Shown here: in pieces, positions 53,350 through 61,340 of the stretch | How positions within the stretch are numbered: position 1 is the first letter of the stretch | How the letters are laid out: the number at the start of each line of letters is the position of its first letter | Assembly (NCBI RefSeq): GCF_041583195.1 | Contig: NZ_JBFHGL010000002.1 | Coordinates: forward strand, 62,001 to 126,000 | Reading direction: 5' to 3' | Length of the DNA: 64,000 nucleotides | Source of the DNA: Sulfurimonas sp. | GTDB taxonomy: Bacteria > Campylobacterota > Campylobacteria > Campylobacterales > Sulfurimonadaceae | Position numbers and translations under genes: made by a program | Notes under the pieces: model-generated | Told to the model about the DNA's origin: nothing | The model's input: the letters and a program-made list of their open reading frames with translations, nothing else | The model's database searches: none

Positions 53350-54201
53350 TTATTTTACTATCTCTGTTCCCACACCGGCTGATGTAAAAAGCTCTAAAAG
53401 CATTGAGTGTTCAAGTCTACCATCAATAATATGTGCTTTTGCAACACCACCGTCAATAGCTTCTAAACATGCATCTACTTTTGGAACCATCCCACCGTGG
53501 ATAGTACCGTTATTTTTAAGTGCAATAACTTCATCTTCAGTAAGTGAGCTTAGAAGTTCTTTGTCATTGTTAAGTACACCCGGAGTGTCTGTTAAAAAGA
53601 TTATTTTATTAGCACCAATTGCTTTTGCAACTTGTGAAGCTGCAAAATCTGCATTTATGTTATAACCTGGATGACCAAGTTCTTCTCCTGCTGCAATTGG
53701 TGCAATAACAGGTATAAACTTGTCATCAATCAGTTTATGGATAACTGAAGCTTTTACATCTGTTATATTTCCAGTAAGTCCCCATTTTTCAAAGTCTTTT
53801 GGCTTACCTGATATAAAGTGTGCATCTTTCCCGCTTATACCAATAGCTTTTGCACCGTGAGAGTTTAAAAGTGAAACGATTTCTTTGTTTATCTCACCAC
53901 TTAGTATCATCTCTACTATACGCATTACATCTGGTGAAGTTACACGCTGACCTTCGATAAACGTAGTGTCAATTTTTAGAGCATCTAACATATCAGTTAT
54001 CTTTTTACCGCCGCCATGAACAATAACAGGCTTTATACCAACAAGATACATAAGTAGTATATCTTCTGCAAACTTCTCTTTTAATTGTGGTGATGTTTGA
54101 GCACTTCCACCGTACTTTATAACTACAATCTCTTTGTTAAACTCTTTTATAAACGGTAAGGCATCAAGTAGTGTTTTTACTGTTTCAATCTTTTTTTGCA
54201 C
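53350..54201 (-). CDS. argB: Acetylglutamate kinase
   Basis: 283 residues of the amino-acid kinase family, phosphorylating N-acetylglutamate in arginine synthesis. Seen: VIKYGGSAQ, VIVHGGGKKI, GQRVTSPDVM, INADFAASQVAKAIGA and LTDTPGVLN. Starts with GTG at 54201, inside the last codons of lpxK (17-base overlap). argD is at 12-13 kb. The pairing lpxK-argB-prmC is a compact mixed-function unit. Confidence 0.94.
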   Translation of the reverse strand: MQKKIETVKTLLDALPFIKEFNKEIVVIKYGGSAQTSPQLKEKFAEDILLMYLVGIKPVIVHGGGKKITDMLDALKIDTTFIEGQRVTSPDVMRIVEMILSGEINKEIVSLLNSHGAKAIGISGKDAHFISGKPKDFEKWGLTGNITDVKASVIHKLIDDKFIPVIAPIAAGEELGHPGYNINADFAASQVAKAIGANKIIFLTDTPGVLNNDKELLSSLTEDEVIALKNNGTIHGGMVPKVDACLEAIDGGVAKAHIIDGRLEHSMLLELFTSAGVGTEIVK

Positions 54202-55096
54202 GATAATCCTCTATAATTTTAAATATTTTTTCATCCAGCTCTATCTCTAAATCTAAAAGAGAAAGCTCTAAGTTAAATTTTTCTAGCTTCACATAATCTT
54301 TGTATGTTACTAACGCACTATCGCTATTATCTTTTTTTAGAATACTTTCTACTTCGTTCTTTGTAAAGTTATGATGATCGGCAAAATAGTTTTTACTGAC
54401 TACATCAGGTAGAAACTTATTCAAGCGTTCAGGACGTGCTATAGCTGTTATTAGCGACATTTTATCACATCTATCTTTAAGAGTTGTTTTACGATTAAAA
54501 TCAACATCTTCTCTGAGTAATACAACCTCTTTTGAATTCCATAATCTTTCACGATACGGACCTGACGGCAAACAAAAATTATTTTCAAACTCTGTGTAGA
54601 TCAGCAAGTCAAGTTTTTTGATATCGTGCTTTGAATATGCATCATCTAAAAATATGATCTTAGCACCCATCTCTTTAGCTTTTTTAATTGCCTCTTTTCT
54701 ATCTTCGCTTACGATTACTATTGCATTTTTAAGTTTTGTAGCATAGGTCATCGCTTCATCACCGCTCACATCAACATCTTCTAAAATATTTTTGCCGTCA
54801 CTAATAACATGTAAACCATAAGAATCTCTACCAAAACCGCGAAGTACAATCGCTGCATTTTCATACTTTGAAGCAAGGGCTGTAACAAGCGGTGTTTTAC
54901 CGCTTCCACCAACATTTAGATTACCAACGCTTACTATATCTATACCCAAATCTTCAGGGGTACTTAATTTGTATTTCAAATACATAATAAAACAGTATAA
55001 ATAACTAAATGGGAGTAATAAATATGATAATATCTTTTGGAAATAATCTGGATTATACAGGTATCTCTCTACCCAAAATACTAAAGTGTTTTTCAT
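54185..55096 (-). CDS. lpxK: Tetraacyldisaccharide 4'-kinase
   Basis: 303 residues. N-terminal membrane-associated helix (about 20-42), Walker A VGGSGKTP (62-69), VVLRGFGR-like AIVLRGFGRDSYG and FLDDAYSKHDIKKLDLLI, matching the LpxK pattern in which DD and H follow. It phosphorylates the lipid A precursor at the inner membrane. TATAAT ends 6 bases before the ATG and no ribosome-binding site is present: predicted leaderless mRNA. Confidence 0.92.
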   Translation of the reverse strand: MKNTLVFWVERYLYNPDYFQKILSYLLLPFSYLYCFIMYLKYKLSTPEDLGIDIVSVGNLNVGGSGKTPLVTALASKYENAAIVLRGFGRDSYGLHVISDGKNILEDVDVSGDEAMTYATKLKNAIVIVSEDRKEAIKKAKEMGAKIIFLDDAYSKHDIKKLDLLIYTEFENNFCLPSGPYRERLWNSKEVVLLREDVDFNRKTTLKDRCDKMSLITAIARPERLNKFLPDVVSKNYFADHHNFTKNEVESILKKDNSDSALVTYKDYVKLEKFNLELSLLDLEIELDEKIFKIIEDYRAKKD

Positions 55097-55102
55097 TTTG
55101 AA

Positions 55103-55108
55103 ATTATA
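55103..55108 (-). promoter_or_regulatory. -10 box of lpxK-argB-prmC (predicted leaderless)
   Basis: TATAAT on the minus strand separated from the lpxK ATG by the six bases TTCAAA. It lies 19 bases past the stop of the NosL-type gene. Confidence 0.6.
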
Positions 55109-55126
55109 GCTAAATGATCAGTTTTT

Positions 55127-55834
55127 TTAGTAGTCTAATTTATAAACTTCGTCTTCTGTAATATCATTAAAGTTAACTAATTTTTTACCTTTATGATCCA
55201 TTTTAAAAGTTTGTGCTTCTTCTTTGTTTTTAAAAGGTATTAACTCATCACCCATAGGTCCATATACATCACTGCCGATTACATAATAAGCTTTTGTTGC
55301 ATCTATAGCTTTTTGTGAATAGTAATCAGTTACTAATATCTTTTCAATGTTTTCTTTTTTAGAATTTTTATAATCGCCCCACTTCATAGGAGAAAAATAA
55401 AACTTCATCATATCTTTTACACCGTCAAACGAATGGTGATGTTCATGTGAATTGTGCTTATAAAAAACTTGTGTAGCCCATTTTGGATACTTATATGTGA
55501 ACATCCCGCACACAGGACACTTTTCACCTTGTTTTAGTATTATATTATGTGTTTTAATTTCTGAATATTCTAAACGTTTAATATCCCAAACATATAAAGA
55601 CAAAGCTTCAATATGCTTGCTTTTTAAAACCTTACATATGTTCTTATTTTTTATATCTGCTTTTAGATCATCTATAGTTTTATATTTTGACAGATCTATA
55701 TTTTGGGCACATCTTTTTTGAAAAATTTTCTTTCCCATAGGATATATCTTTTTCTCTAAAACATCTTTGTTATAGTTCTCTTGTGCACTTGATATAGAAA
55801 TAGTAAGAAGTATTAAAAGGAAGTATTTGTTCAT
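55127..55834 (-). CDS. NosL-domain exported protein
   Basis: About 235 residues with a signal peptide (MNKYFLLILLTISISSA). The N-terminal 80 residues (KKIFQKRCAQNIDLSKYKT to IKNKNICKVL) have two Cys and no haem motif; the C-terminal part is NosL-like, with GEKCPVCGMF, a His-rich HNSHEHHHSFDG and YVIGSDVYGPMGDEL. NosL proteins deliver Cu(I) in the periplasm to nitrous oxide reductase; here no nosZ is visible, so a more general copper role is possible. ATG 55834 is chosen for the signal peptide; ATG 55861 lies inside the upstream gene. This is the second NosL domain in the window. Confidence 0.78.
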   Translation of the reverse strand: MNKYFLLILLTISISSAQENYNKDVLEKKIYPMGKKIFQKRCAQNIDLSKYKTIDDLKADIKNKNICKVLKSKHIEALSLYVWDIKRLEYSEIKTHNIILKQGEKCPVCGMFTYKYPKWATQVFYKHNSHEHHHSFDGVKDMMKFYFSPMKWGDYKNSKKENIEKILVTDYYSQKAIDATKAYYVIGSDVYGPMGDELIPFKNKEEAQTFKMDHKGKKLVNFNDITEDEVYKLDY

Positions 55835-55841
55835 AAAAAGA

Positions 55842-56963
55842 CTACACCCTTGTAGATGCAACCTCTTTAATAGTATCTATAACATACTTGATCTCTTCAT
55901 CGCTCATAGATGCATAGATCGGAAGTGATAATACTTGCTGATATGAACGAAGCGCTACAGGAAACGCATTTACTTTTAGAGAATACTTCGTTTTATAGTA
56001 AGAAATTAGATGTAGAGGTATAAAATGCAGACCTGTATGTACACCTTTGTCCTTTAACTCTCTTGCAAATGAATCACGGTTTTTATCTATTTTGATAATG
56101 TATAAAGAATAAGGTGTTTCAACACTTTCTAGATCAGGAAGTGTAATATGATCAACTCCTACTAATTCTTTTGAATAGATCTGTGCAATCTCTTTTTGTC
56201 TTTGCATAACTTTATCTTGCTTTTTAACCATAGCACGGATAAATGCAGCATCTAATTGACTCATCGAGTAATCATTTCCAATATCAACAACATCATAAAT
56301 ATACTCTAGTGCATCTTCATCTCTAACAATAGCATGATTGTTTAGAAGTCTTGCACGCTCTATAATTTCATCATCATCAGTTACAAGCATACCACCGTTA
56401 CAAATATTCTCTCTTAGATGTGATGAGAAGTTAAAACAAGTGATATCTGCACCTGTTGAACCAATCTTCTGCCCATTATATGTAGCTCCTAGAGCATCAC
56501 AGGCATCTTCAACAATTTTAACATTGTAAAGTTTACCCATATTGTAAAGTCTTTCTAAATCCACAGTGATTCCTGCAACATGAGTTACTATAACCGCTTT
56601 TAGTTTTTTAGACTTATTTTCCTGCAGATATTCTTCTAGTTTATTTAGATCTATATTGTAGTAATTTTCTTCTATATCTATAAATATAGGTTCAGCATCA
56701 AAATGGCGTACAACTTCAGGTACGTTTGGATGTGAGTTTACAGAACATACAACTTTATCCCCACGTTTTAGATCAAGTGCTAACATTGCAAGATGCAGTG
56801 CAGATGTTCCGTGAGATGTAGCTACAGCGTATGAAGCACCTACATATGAGCAAAACTCATCTTCAAGTTCTTCTCTTTGACAAAGATCATCACCGTCAAG
56901 AGCATCACTTACGTTTGAGTGTTCCTCTACATCATTTTCGTATTTACTAAACAATACTTCCAT
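55842..56963 (-). CDS. DegT/DnrJ/EryC1-fold protein lacking the PLP lysine
   Basis: 373 residues with the fold of sugar aminotransferases: SHGTSALHLAMLAL (50-63) for the cofactor phosphate, EDACDALGA with D153 for the PLP nitrogen, and the C-terminal YIIKIDKNRDSFARELKDKGVHTGLHFIPLH. Where active members read FSFHP-x-K, this protein reads FNFSSHLRENICNGG (177-191): Leu183 stands at the Lys position, with H182 beside it. Dehydratases such as ColD use His there, but at the aligned place. So it is either a non-aminotransferase or a PLP-independent protein. It lies between nadE and the NosL-type gene. Confidence 0.8.
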   Translation of the reverse strand: MEVLFSKYENDVEEHSNVSDALDGDDLCQREELEDEFCSYVGASYAVATSHGTSALHLAMLALDLKRGDKVVCSVNSHPNVPEVVRHFDAEPIFIDIEENYYNIDLNKLEEYLQENKSKKLKAVIVTHVAGITVDLERLYNMGKLYNVKIVEDACDALGATYNGQKIGSTGADITCFNFSSHLRENICNGGMLVTDDDEIIERARLLNNHAIVRDEDALEYIYDVVDIGNDYSMSQLDAAFIRAMVKKQDKVMQRQKEIAQIYSKELVGVDHITLPDLESVETPYSLYIIKIDKNRDSFARELKDKGVHTGLHFIPLHLISYYKTKYSLKVNAFPVALRSYQQVLSLPIYASMSDEEIKYVIDTIKEVASTRV

Positions 56964-56975
56964 TAGTTCTTCCTT

Positions 56976-57782
56976 TTAAAGTGTAATATCTCTAGGATAA
57001 TTAAAGTCGTGATTCATCGTACGAGATGTTAATTTCGCAATTACAGGCATCTTTCTTTTGAAATGATTTCTAAAAATTCTAGTTATTATCATCTCTAACA
57101 TCTCTTCATTAACACCTGATTTTACTATCTCTTCTTTAGAAATTCTATCTTCAACATATAATTTCATTGCATGATCAAGCTCAGCATACGAATACCCTAA
57201 GTCCTCTTCATCATTTTGTCCAGCCCAAAGATCAGCTGAAGGCGGTTTTTTAATAATAGACTTACTAACACCTAAATAATCTGCCAGTTCATATACTTCA
57301 CTTTTATACAGATCGCCAATTGGATTAATAGCTGAAGCTAAATCTCCATAAAGAGTTCCATATCCAAGTAAAATCTCACTTTTGTTACTCGTACCTAAAA
57401 CTAGTGCCGAGTTTTTCGCAGATATATCAAACAGTGTTACCATTCTTAACCTTGCCGACAGATTACCACGACGAAGATTATCCATATCAGGATTTAATTC
57501 CTCATAAGGTTTTAGCATTGGGTCTATTGAGCATTCAATAGCATTTATACCAAAATCTTTACATAACTCATCTGCATCATCGAGTGAGCTTTGAGATGAA
57601 TAATGTGAAGGCATCTTAACACACAACAGTTTATCTTTAAAAACTCTCTGAGCAAGTACGGCTACTACGGCAGAATCTATCCCGCCGCTTAAACCTACCA
57701 CTACATTTTTTAAACCTGTTTTGTTTACTTCATTGTCTAAAAAATGTTCTAAAAACTCTGTGATTTGACTATACTTACTCAA
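56976..57782 (-). CDS. nadE: NAD synthetase
   Basis: 268 residues of the ATP pyrophosphatase family. P-loop GLSGGIDSAVVAVLAQ (30-45), LGTSNKSEILLGYGTLYGD and INPIGDLYKSEVY, then KPPSADLW. It amidates nicotinate adenine dinucleotide; no glutaminase domain is present, so ammonia is the nitrogen donor. TTG start at 57782 with AAAGG 8 bases upstream. First gene of the run nadE, DegT-fold, NosL-type. Confidence 0.93.
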   Translation of the reverse strand: MSKYSQITEFLEHFLDNEVNKTGLKNVVVGLSGGIDSAVVAVLAQRVFKDKLLCVKMPSHYSSQSSLDDADELCKDFGINAIECSIDPMLKPYEELNPDMDNLRRGNLSARLRMVTLFDISAKNSALVLGTSNKSEILLGYGTLYGDLASAINPIGDLYKSEVYELADYLGVSKSIIKKPPSADLWAGQNDEEDLGYSYAELDHAMKLYVEDRISKEEIVKSGVNEEMLEMIITRIFRNHFKRKMPVIAKLTSRTMNHDFNYPRDITL

Positions 57783-57813
57783 CTCTAACCTTTAATTTTC
57801 TTTAACGATCTAA

Positions 57814-57819
57814 ATTATA
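57814..57819 (-). promoter_or_regulatory. -10 box of nadE
   Basis: TATAAT on the minus strand (context TAGATATAAT), 31 bases before the TTG start. Confidence 0.55.
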
Positions 57820-57852
57820 TCTAATTTTGGTTACTAAGCAGCACATAATCTT

Positions 57853-58668
57853 TTAACAGACATTTTTATGTGCAATATTTTTCAGTTCGCTACACGAAAA
57901 ACCTGCTTCTAGCCTTGCATCTTTATTAATATGACGTGCCCTGTCAAATCCTTGCGGATAATACTTGTCTATTATCTCAAAATATACACTTTTATCTTCT
58001 TTATTTTGTTTGCATGCATATTCAAACCATCTATCCCCTTTTTGAACATGAGAAACTTCCTCTTCTAAAATGACATTTAATGACTTCACAAGTTCATCTA
58101 AAATTTCATCTTTTTGTAAATTATCAATTTTTTTAAGTATTAAAGGTGTAGCATCAAGCCCGTTAGCTTCTAAATAACGTGGGACTACTGCCATTCTTTC
58201 TATTAAGGTCTGTGTTTTTTGAGAAGCCTCAAAAAGTGAATTATGTACCTCTATATCTCCATACTTTGCACCAAGTCTCTCCAAAAGTGATTCCAACATC
58301 TTAAAATGTCTAATCTCATCCTCTGCAACTTCCAGCCAGTCATCATAATACTCTTTTGGCAAGTTTATAAATCTATATGCAGCATCTAAAGCTAAATCTA
58401 TTGCCGAATACTCAATATGCGCTATTGCATGCAATAGGTTGATCTGCCCATCTTTTGTAGTAAGATTTGTTCTTTTTGGTACTACTTGAGGTGGGACTAT
58501 TTTACATACACCTTCATATGAAGGCTCTTCAAAAAATTCAGGCTCAAAATTTTGCTCAAAAATACATTCGTTATTTTGATATTTATCATAAAAACTGTAA
58601 AATCTCACAAATTTATCGTGTGGATTTTGTGTTTTAATTATTTTTTCTAATTCACTGTAAAAATTCAT
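57853..58668 (-). CDS. DUF455-family ferritin-like protein
   Basis: About 271 residues. A central four-helix ferritin-like core: AHIEYSAIDLALDAAYRF, DEIRHFKMLESLLERLG, and LEEEVSHVQKGDRWF offer Glu/His pairs (E, ExxH) for a di-metal site. DUF455 proteins have no assigned function; they are related to MiaE-type hydroxylases. The upstream ATG at 58713 would overlap the divergent gene; ATG 58668 is favoured because TATAAT ends 6 bases before it (leaderless mRNA predicted). Second ferritin-fold protein in the window. Confidence 0.8.
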   Translation of the reverse strand: MNFYSELEKIIKTQNPHDKFVRFYSFYDKYQNNECIFEQNFEPEFFEEPSYEGVCKIVPPQVVPKRTNLTTKDGQINLLHAIAHIEYSAIDLALDAAYRFINLPKEYYDDWLEVAEDEIRHFKMLESLLERLGAKYGDIEVHNSLFEASQKTQTLIERMAVVPRYLEANGLDATPLILKKIDNLQKDEILDELVKSLNVILEEEVSHVQKGDRWFEYACKQNKEDKSVYFEIIDKYYPQGFDRARHINKDARLEAGFSCSELKNIAHKNVC

Positions 58669-58674
58669 ATCGGA

Positions 58675-58680
58675 ATTATA
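58675..58680 (-). promoter_or_regulatory. -10 box of the DUF455 gene (predicted leaderless)
   Basis: TATAAT on the minus strand separated from the ATG at 58668 by TCCGAT. It also lies 11 bases upstream of the divergent MBL gene's ATG. Confidence 0.6.
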
Positions 58681-58690
58681 GAGGTATTTT

Positions 58691-59284
58691 ATGAATATAA
58701 AAAGCAAACCCATGGGAGCATATCAAACGAACTGCTATATAGTGACTATTGATGGCAAAGATTTCATAATAGATCCAGGTGTTGATGCTACTGAATGGGT
58801 AATGCAAAATGTTACAAACCCTGTAGCTATTTTAAATACCCATGGACATTTTGATCATGTATGGAGCAATGCTGAGCTTCAAGAAAAACTAAAAATTCCT
58901 CTATACACTCCAAAAGGTGATGTAGAGATGCTAAGTTCTAGCAGCTGGGTAGAAGGTTTGCCTCCATCTAAACCTGATTTTGAAGTTGACGGTGATGCAG
59001 AACTTTTCTTTGATGACGTTAAAGTTAAGTTTCGCCATTTTCCAGGACACTGCCCGGGATGTTCAACTATAGAGATTGGTGATGCTATGTTTAGTGGTGA
59101 CTTTATATTTGAACGTTCAATCGGGCGATGTGACTTTCCAAACTCCAATCCATCAGATATGGTAGACTCTCTAAAAAGATTTAAAGAGTTAGACTTTGAC
59201 AAAAAAGTCTACCCGGGTCATGGTAACCCAACCACTATAAAGCAAGAACAACAATATGTTGATTACTGGATACAAAACTTATAG
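58691..59284 (+). CDS. Metallo-beta-lactamase-fold hydrolase, glyoxalase II-like
   Basis: 197 residues. Metal site THGHFDHVW (H51, H53, D55, H56), FPGHCPGCS with the third His, GDFIF Asp, and the last His in VYPGHGNPT. It fits the small hydroxyacylglutathione hydrolase-like group that includes persulfide dioxygenases and YcbL; without a tested substrate the exact role is open. GAGG lies 7-10 bases before the ATG. A methyltransferase gene follows 8 bases on. Confidence 0.88.
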   Translation: MNIKSKPMGAYQTNCYIVTIDGKDFIIDPGVDATEWVMQNVTNPVAILNTHGHFDHVWSNAELQEKLKIPLYTPKGDVEMLSSSSWVEGLPPSKPDFEVDGDAELFFDDVKVKFRHFPGHCPGCSTIEIGDAMFSGDFIFERSIGRCDFPNSNPSDMVDSLKRFKELDFDKKVYPGHGNPTTIKQEQQYVDYWIQNL

Positions 59285-59292
59285 GATTTCAA

Positions 59293-59889
59293 ATGGCTGA
59301 TAACTTTGAGAATAAAGCTAAAGAGTGGGATAACAAAAGTGTAAGAGTTCAAAATGCACATTCTATAGCTCATGCTATTAAAGAGAAGATTGAACTAAAT
59401 AAAAATATGCATATAATGGATTTTGGTGTAGGTACTGGACTTTTGGGTTTTGAAGTTCTAAAAGATGTTAAAAGTATGGATGGCGTAGATACTTCAGAAG
59501 CTATGCTTGAAAAACTTGAAGAAAAAAACACTGAGACAAGCTTCATAAAACCTATATGCCAAGATATTGTAAAAAAACCATTAGATACAAAGTATGACGG
59601 AATCATCAGTTCAATGACACTTCACCATGTAGAACATCTGGATGATTTTTTTAAAACAATAAAAACAAATCTAAATGAAAACGGATTTATAGCTATAGCA
59701 GATTTAGCAAGTGAAGACGGGACTTTTCATTCTGATAATACAGGCGTACATCATTTTGGATTTGATGAGAAAGAACTAGAGACGATCATCAGAAATTGTG
59801 GATTTACGGATATAGCATTTAAACATATCCATACTATTAACAAACCTCACAGAGATTTTGATATATTTTTAGTAACTGCTAAAGCCTAA
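59293..59889 (+). CDS. Class I SAM-dependent methyltransferase, substrate unknown
   Basis: 198 residues, a compact methyltransferase: SAM motif I IMDFGVGTGLLGFEVL (about 37-52), acidic loop MDGVDTSEAML, motif IV YDGIISSMTLHHVEHLDDF and post motif NGFIAIADLASEDG. The UbiE/type-11 group is closest, and the substrate cannot be read. Co-directional with the metallo-hydrolase gene. Its stop shares CTAA with the convergent thioesterase stop. Confidence 0.85.
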   Translation: MADNFENKAKEWDNKSVRVQNAHSIAHAIKEKIELNKNMHIMDFGVGTGLLGFEVLKDVKSMDGVDTSEAMLEKLEEKNTETSFIKPICQDIVKKPLDTKYDGIISSMTLHHVEHLDDFFKTIKTNLNENGFIAIADLASEDGTFHSDNTGVHHFGFDEKELETIIRNCGFTDIAFKHIHTINKPHRDFDIFLVTAKA

Positions 59890-60395
59890 AGTTCAGGCTT
59901 TACAGATTCTTCCTCTAAAAGTTTCAATTTTAATACATGACGTTCAGTAACTACAGTTTTAAAAATTCCATCAAAAACTTTTATATCATGTACATATGCT
60001 TCAACGTTAACGTTTCTTTTTCTGCCCTCTTTATGTCTTACAGTAGCAGTAACAAAAACCTTATCTCCAAGCTTTACTGGTGATAAGAACTGACAATCAC
60101 TCGCAACTAAAACAACATTTCTTTCATTTACTGCAGCCATAGCAGCATAATCAGCAGCTGAGAATATAAATCCTCCGTGAATAAGGCCCATATCATCTGC
60201 AAGCATATCTTTTGTAGTATCTAATATAACCTCAACATGACCGCTTTGCATTTTTTCAATTCTACCGCTGAATTCATTATGAATTCTTTGATGAGTTTTT
60301 AGTACTACCTCTTCTGATTTGCTAATATATTCATCAAGTTCTAGATCTGCATCTTCTAAACTAGCTTCTTCTTGTTTTTCATTTTCTTCAGCCAT
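59886..60395 (-). CDS. Hotdog-fold thioesterase, PaaI-like
   Basis: 169 residues. The N-terminal 30 residues are acidic and low-complexity (EENEKQEEASLEDADLELDEY), followed by a single hotdog domain with MGLIHGGFIFSAADYAAMAAVNE, the usual HGG and central helix, and KLGDKVFVTATVRHKEGRKRNV. Such proteins hydrolyse acyl-CoA or act as regulators of small-molecule thioesters; substrate unknown. It shares one base with the cmoB stop, so the pair is coupled. Confidence 0.83.
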   Translation of the reverse strand: MAEENEKQEEASLEDADLELDEYISKSEEVVLKTHQRIHNEFSGRIEKMQSGHVEVILDTTKDMLADDMGLIHGGFIFSAADYAAMAAVNERNVVLVASDCQFLSPVKLGDKVFVTATVRHKEGRKRNVNVEAYVHDIKVFDGIFKTVVTERHVLKLKLLEEESVKPEL

Positions 60396-61282
60396 TACTT
60401 ATCCTTAATTAATCTTACATATACTCTTTGAGGAGCCGGGTAACCCTCAAATGTTTTAGTTTTATCCTCTGGATCTAAAAAGTCCTCTAAAGACTGTCCC
60501 TCAATCCATTCAGTTTTTCTCTGCTCCTCGGCATCTGTTTTTGAAGTCTCTAAAACCTCAAAAGAGTCAAATCCAGCTCGTAAACACCAATGTTTAAGTG
60601 CCTTTATCGTAGGTACAAAATATATATTTGGTATTTTAGAATAAGAACTCTCAGGACACAAAGCATACTCTTCATCTCCATCTATATAGAAAGTATCAAG
60701 TATAACTTCCCCTTTTTTATCCAAAGAGCGAAACAGTTGCTTAAGCATAGCTACAGGATCACTCCTGTGATATAAAACGCCTAAACAAAATATTGTATCA
60801 AACTTCTCTTCATAAAACTCGGCATGCTCAACTCCAAGCATCTCATACACTATATCACTTTTTACAAAATGATTTATAAAATCAAACTGCGTTCTATATA
60901 GCGGAGAAGGATCAAAACCCACTAATAATGCAGGTTTATCCTCTAACATACGAAACATATAGTAACCATTGTTACAACCTATATCGGCAACTCTTTTATC
61001 TTTTAAATTAAAATGTTTACGTAAAAGGTTATATTTTATATTGCTTTGCCACTCTGTATCAATAAAAGTATCAAAAAGTTCAAATGGTCCTTTTCTCCAA
61101 GGCATCATCATTTTTGCTACTTCTTTTATATCCCCTTCATACTCCCCTTCTATCTTTACAACATCCCCTAGTTCTATATTGTATGTCCCACTTTCTAAAT
61201 TATCAAGTGCATCTCTTAATGGTTTTATATTTTTCCAAGTCAACCATTTTTCTCTCTCTTGTCTGAGTTTTTCTAAGTCCAT
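60395..61282 (-). CDS. cmoB: tRNA U34 carboxymethyltransferase
   Basis: 295 residues. Rossmann-fold methyltransferase with [16 protein letters not shown] (SAM site), [29 protein letters not shown] and the C-terminal family block [28 protein letters not shown]. CmoB uses carboxy-SAM to make 5-carboxymethoxyuridine at tRNA wobble position 34. The N-terminus is somewhat shorter than in E. coli (323). GAAGAAGA lies just before the ATG. No cmoA is adjacent. Confidence 0.92.
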   Translation of the reverse strand: MDLEKLRQEREKWLTWKNIKPLRDALDNLESGTYNIELGDVVKIEGEYEGDIKEVAKMMMPWRKGPFELFDTFIDTEWQSNIKYNLLRKHFNLKDKRVADIGCNNGYYMFRMLEDKPALLVGFDPSPLYRTQFDFINHFVKSDIVYEMLGVEHAEFYEEKFDTIFCLGVLYHRSDPVAMLKQLFRSLDKKGEVILDTFYIDGDEEYALCPESSYSKIPNIYFVPTIKALKHWCLRAGFDSFEVLETSKTDAEEQRKTEWIEGQSLEDFLDPEDKTKTFEGYPAPQRVYVRLIKDK

Positions 61283-61305
61283 AATCTTCTTCGTAGGTTA
61301 TTTTT

Positions 61306-61313
61306 ATTATAAT
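61306..61313. promoter_or_regulatory. Shared -10 box for divergent cmoB and CDF gene
   Basis: ATTATAAT reads TATAAT on both strands (plus 61308-61313, minus 61306-61311), 28 bases before the CDF ATG and 24 before the cmoB ATG. Polymerase can bind facing only one way at a time. Confidence 0.5.
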
Positions 61314-61340
61314 TGTACCTAAAAATAAATAAGGAAATTT

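Noticed and set aside
55842-56963. Calling this gene PseC or another UDP-sugar aminotransferase
   Set aside because: The catalytic lysine is absent and no sugar-pathway genes are adjacent.
58669-58713. Head-on overlap of DUF455 and the metallo-hydrolase gene
   Set aside because: It disappears with the ATG at 58668, which the -10 box spacing supports.
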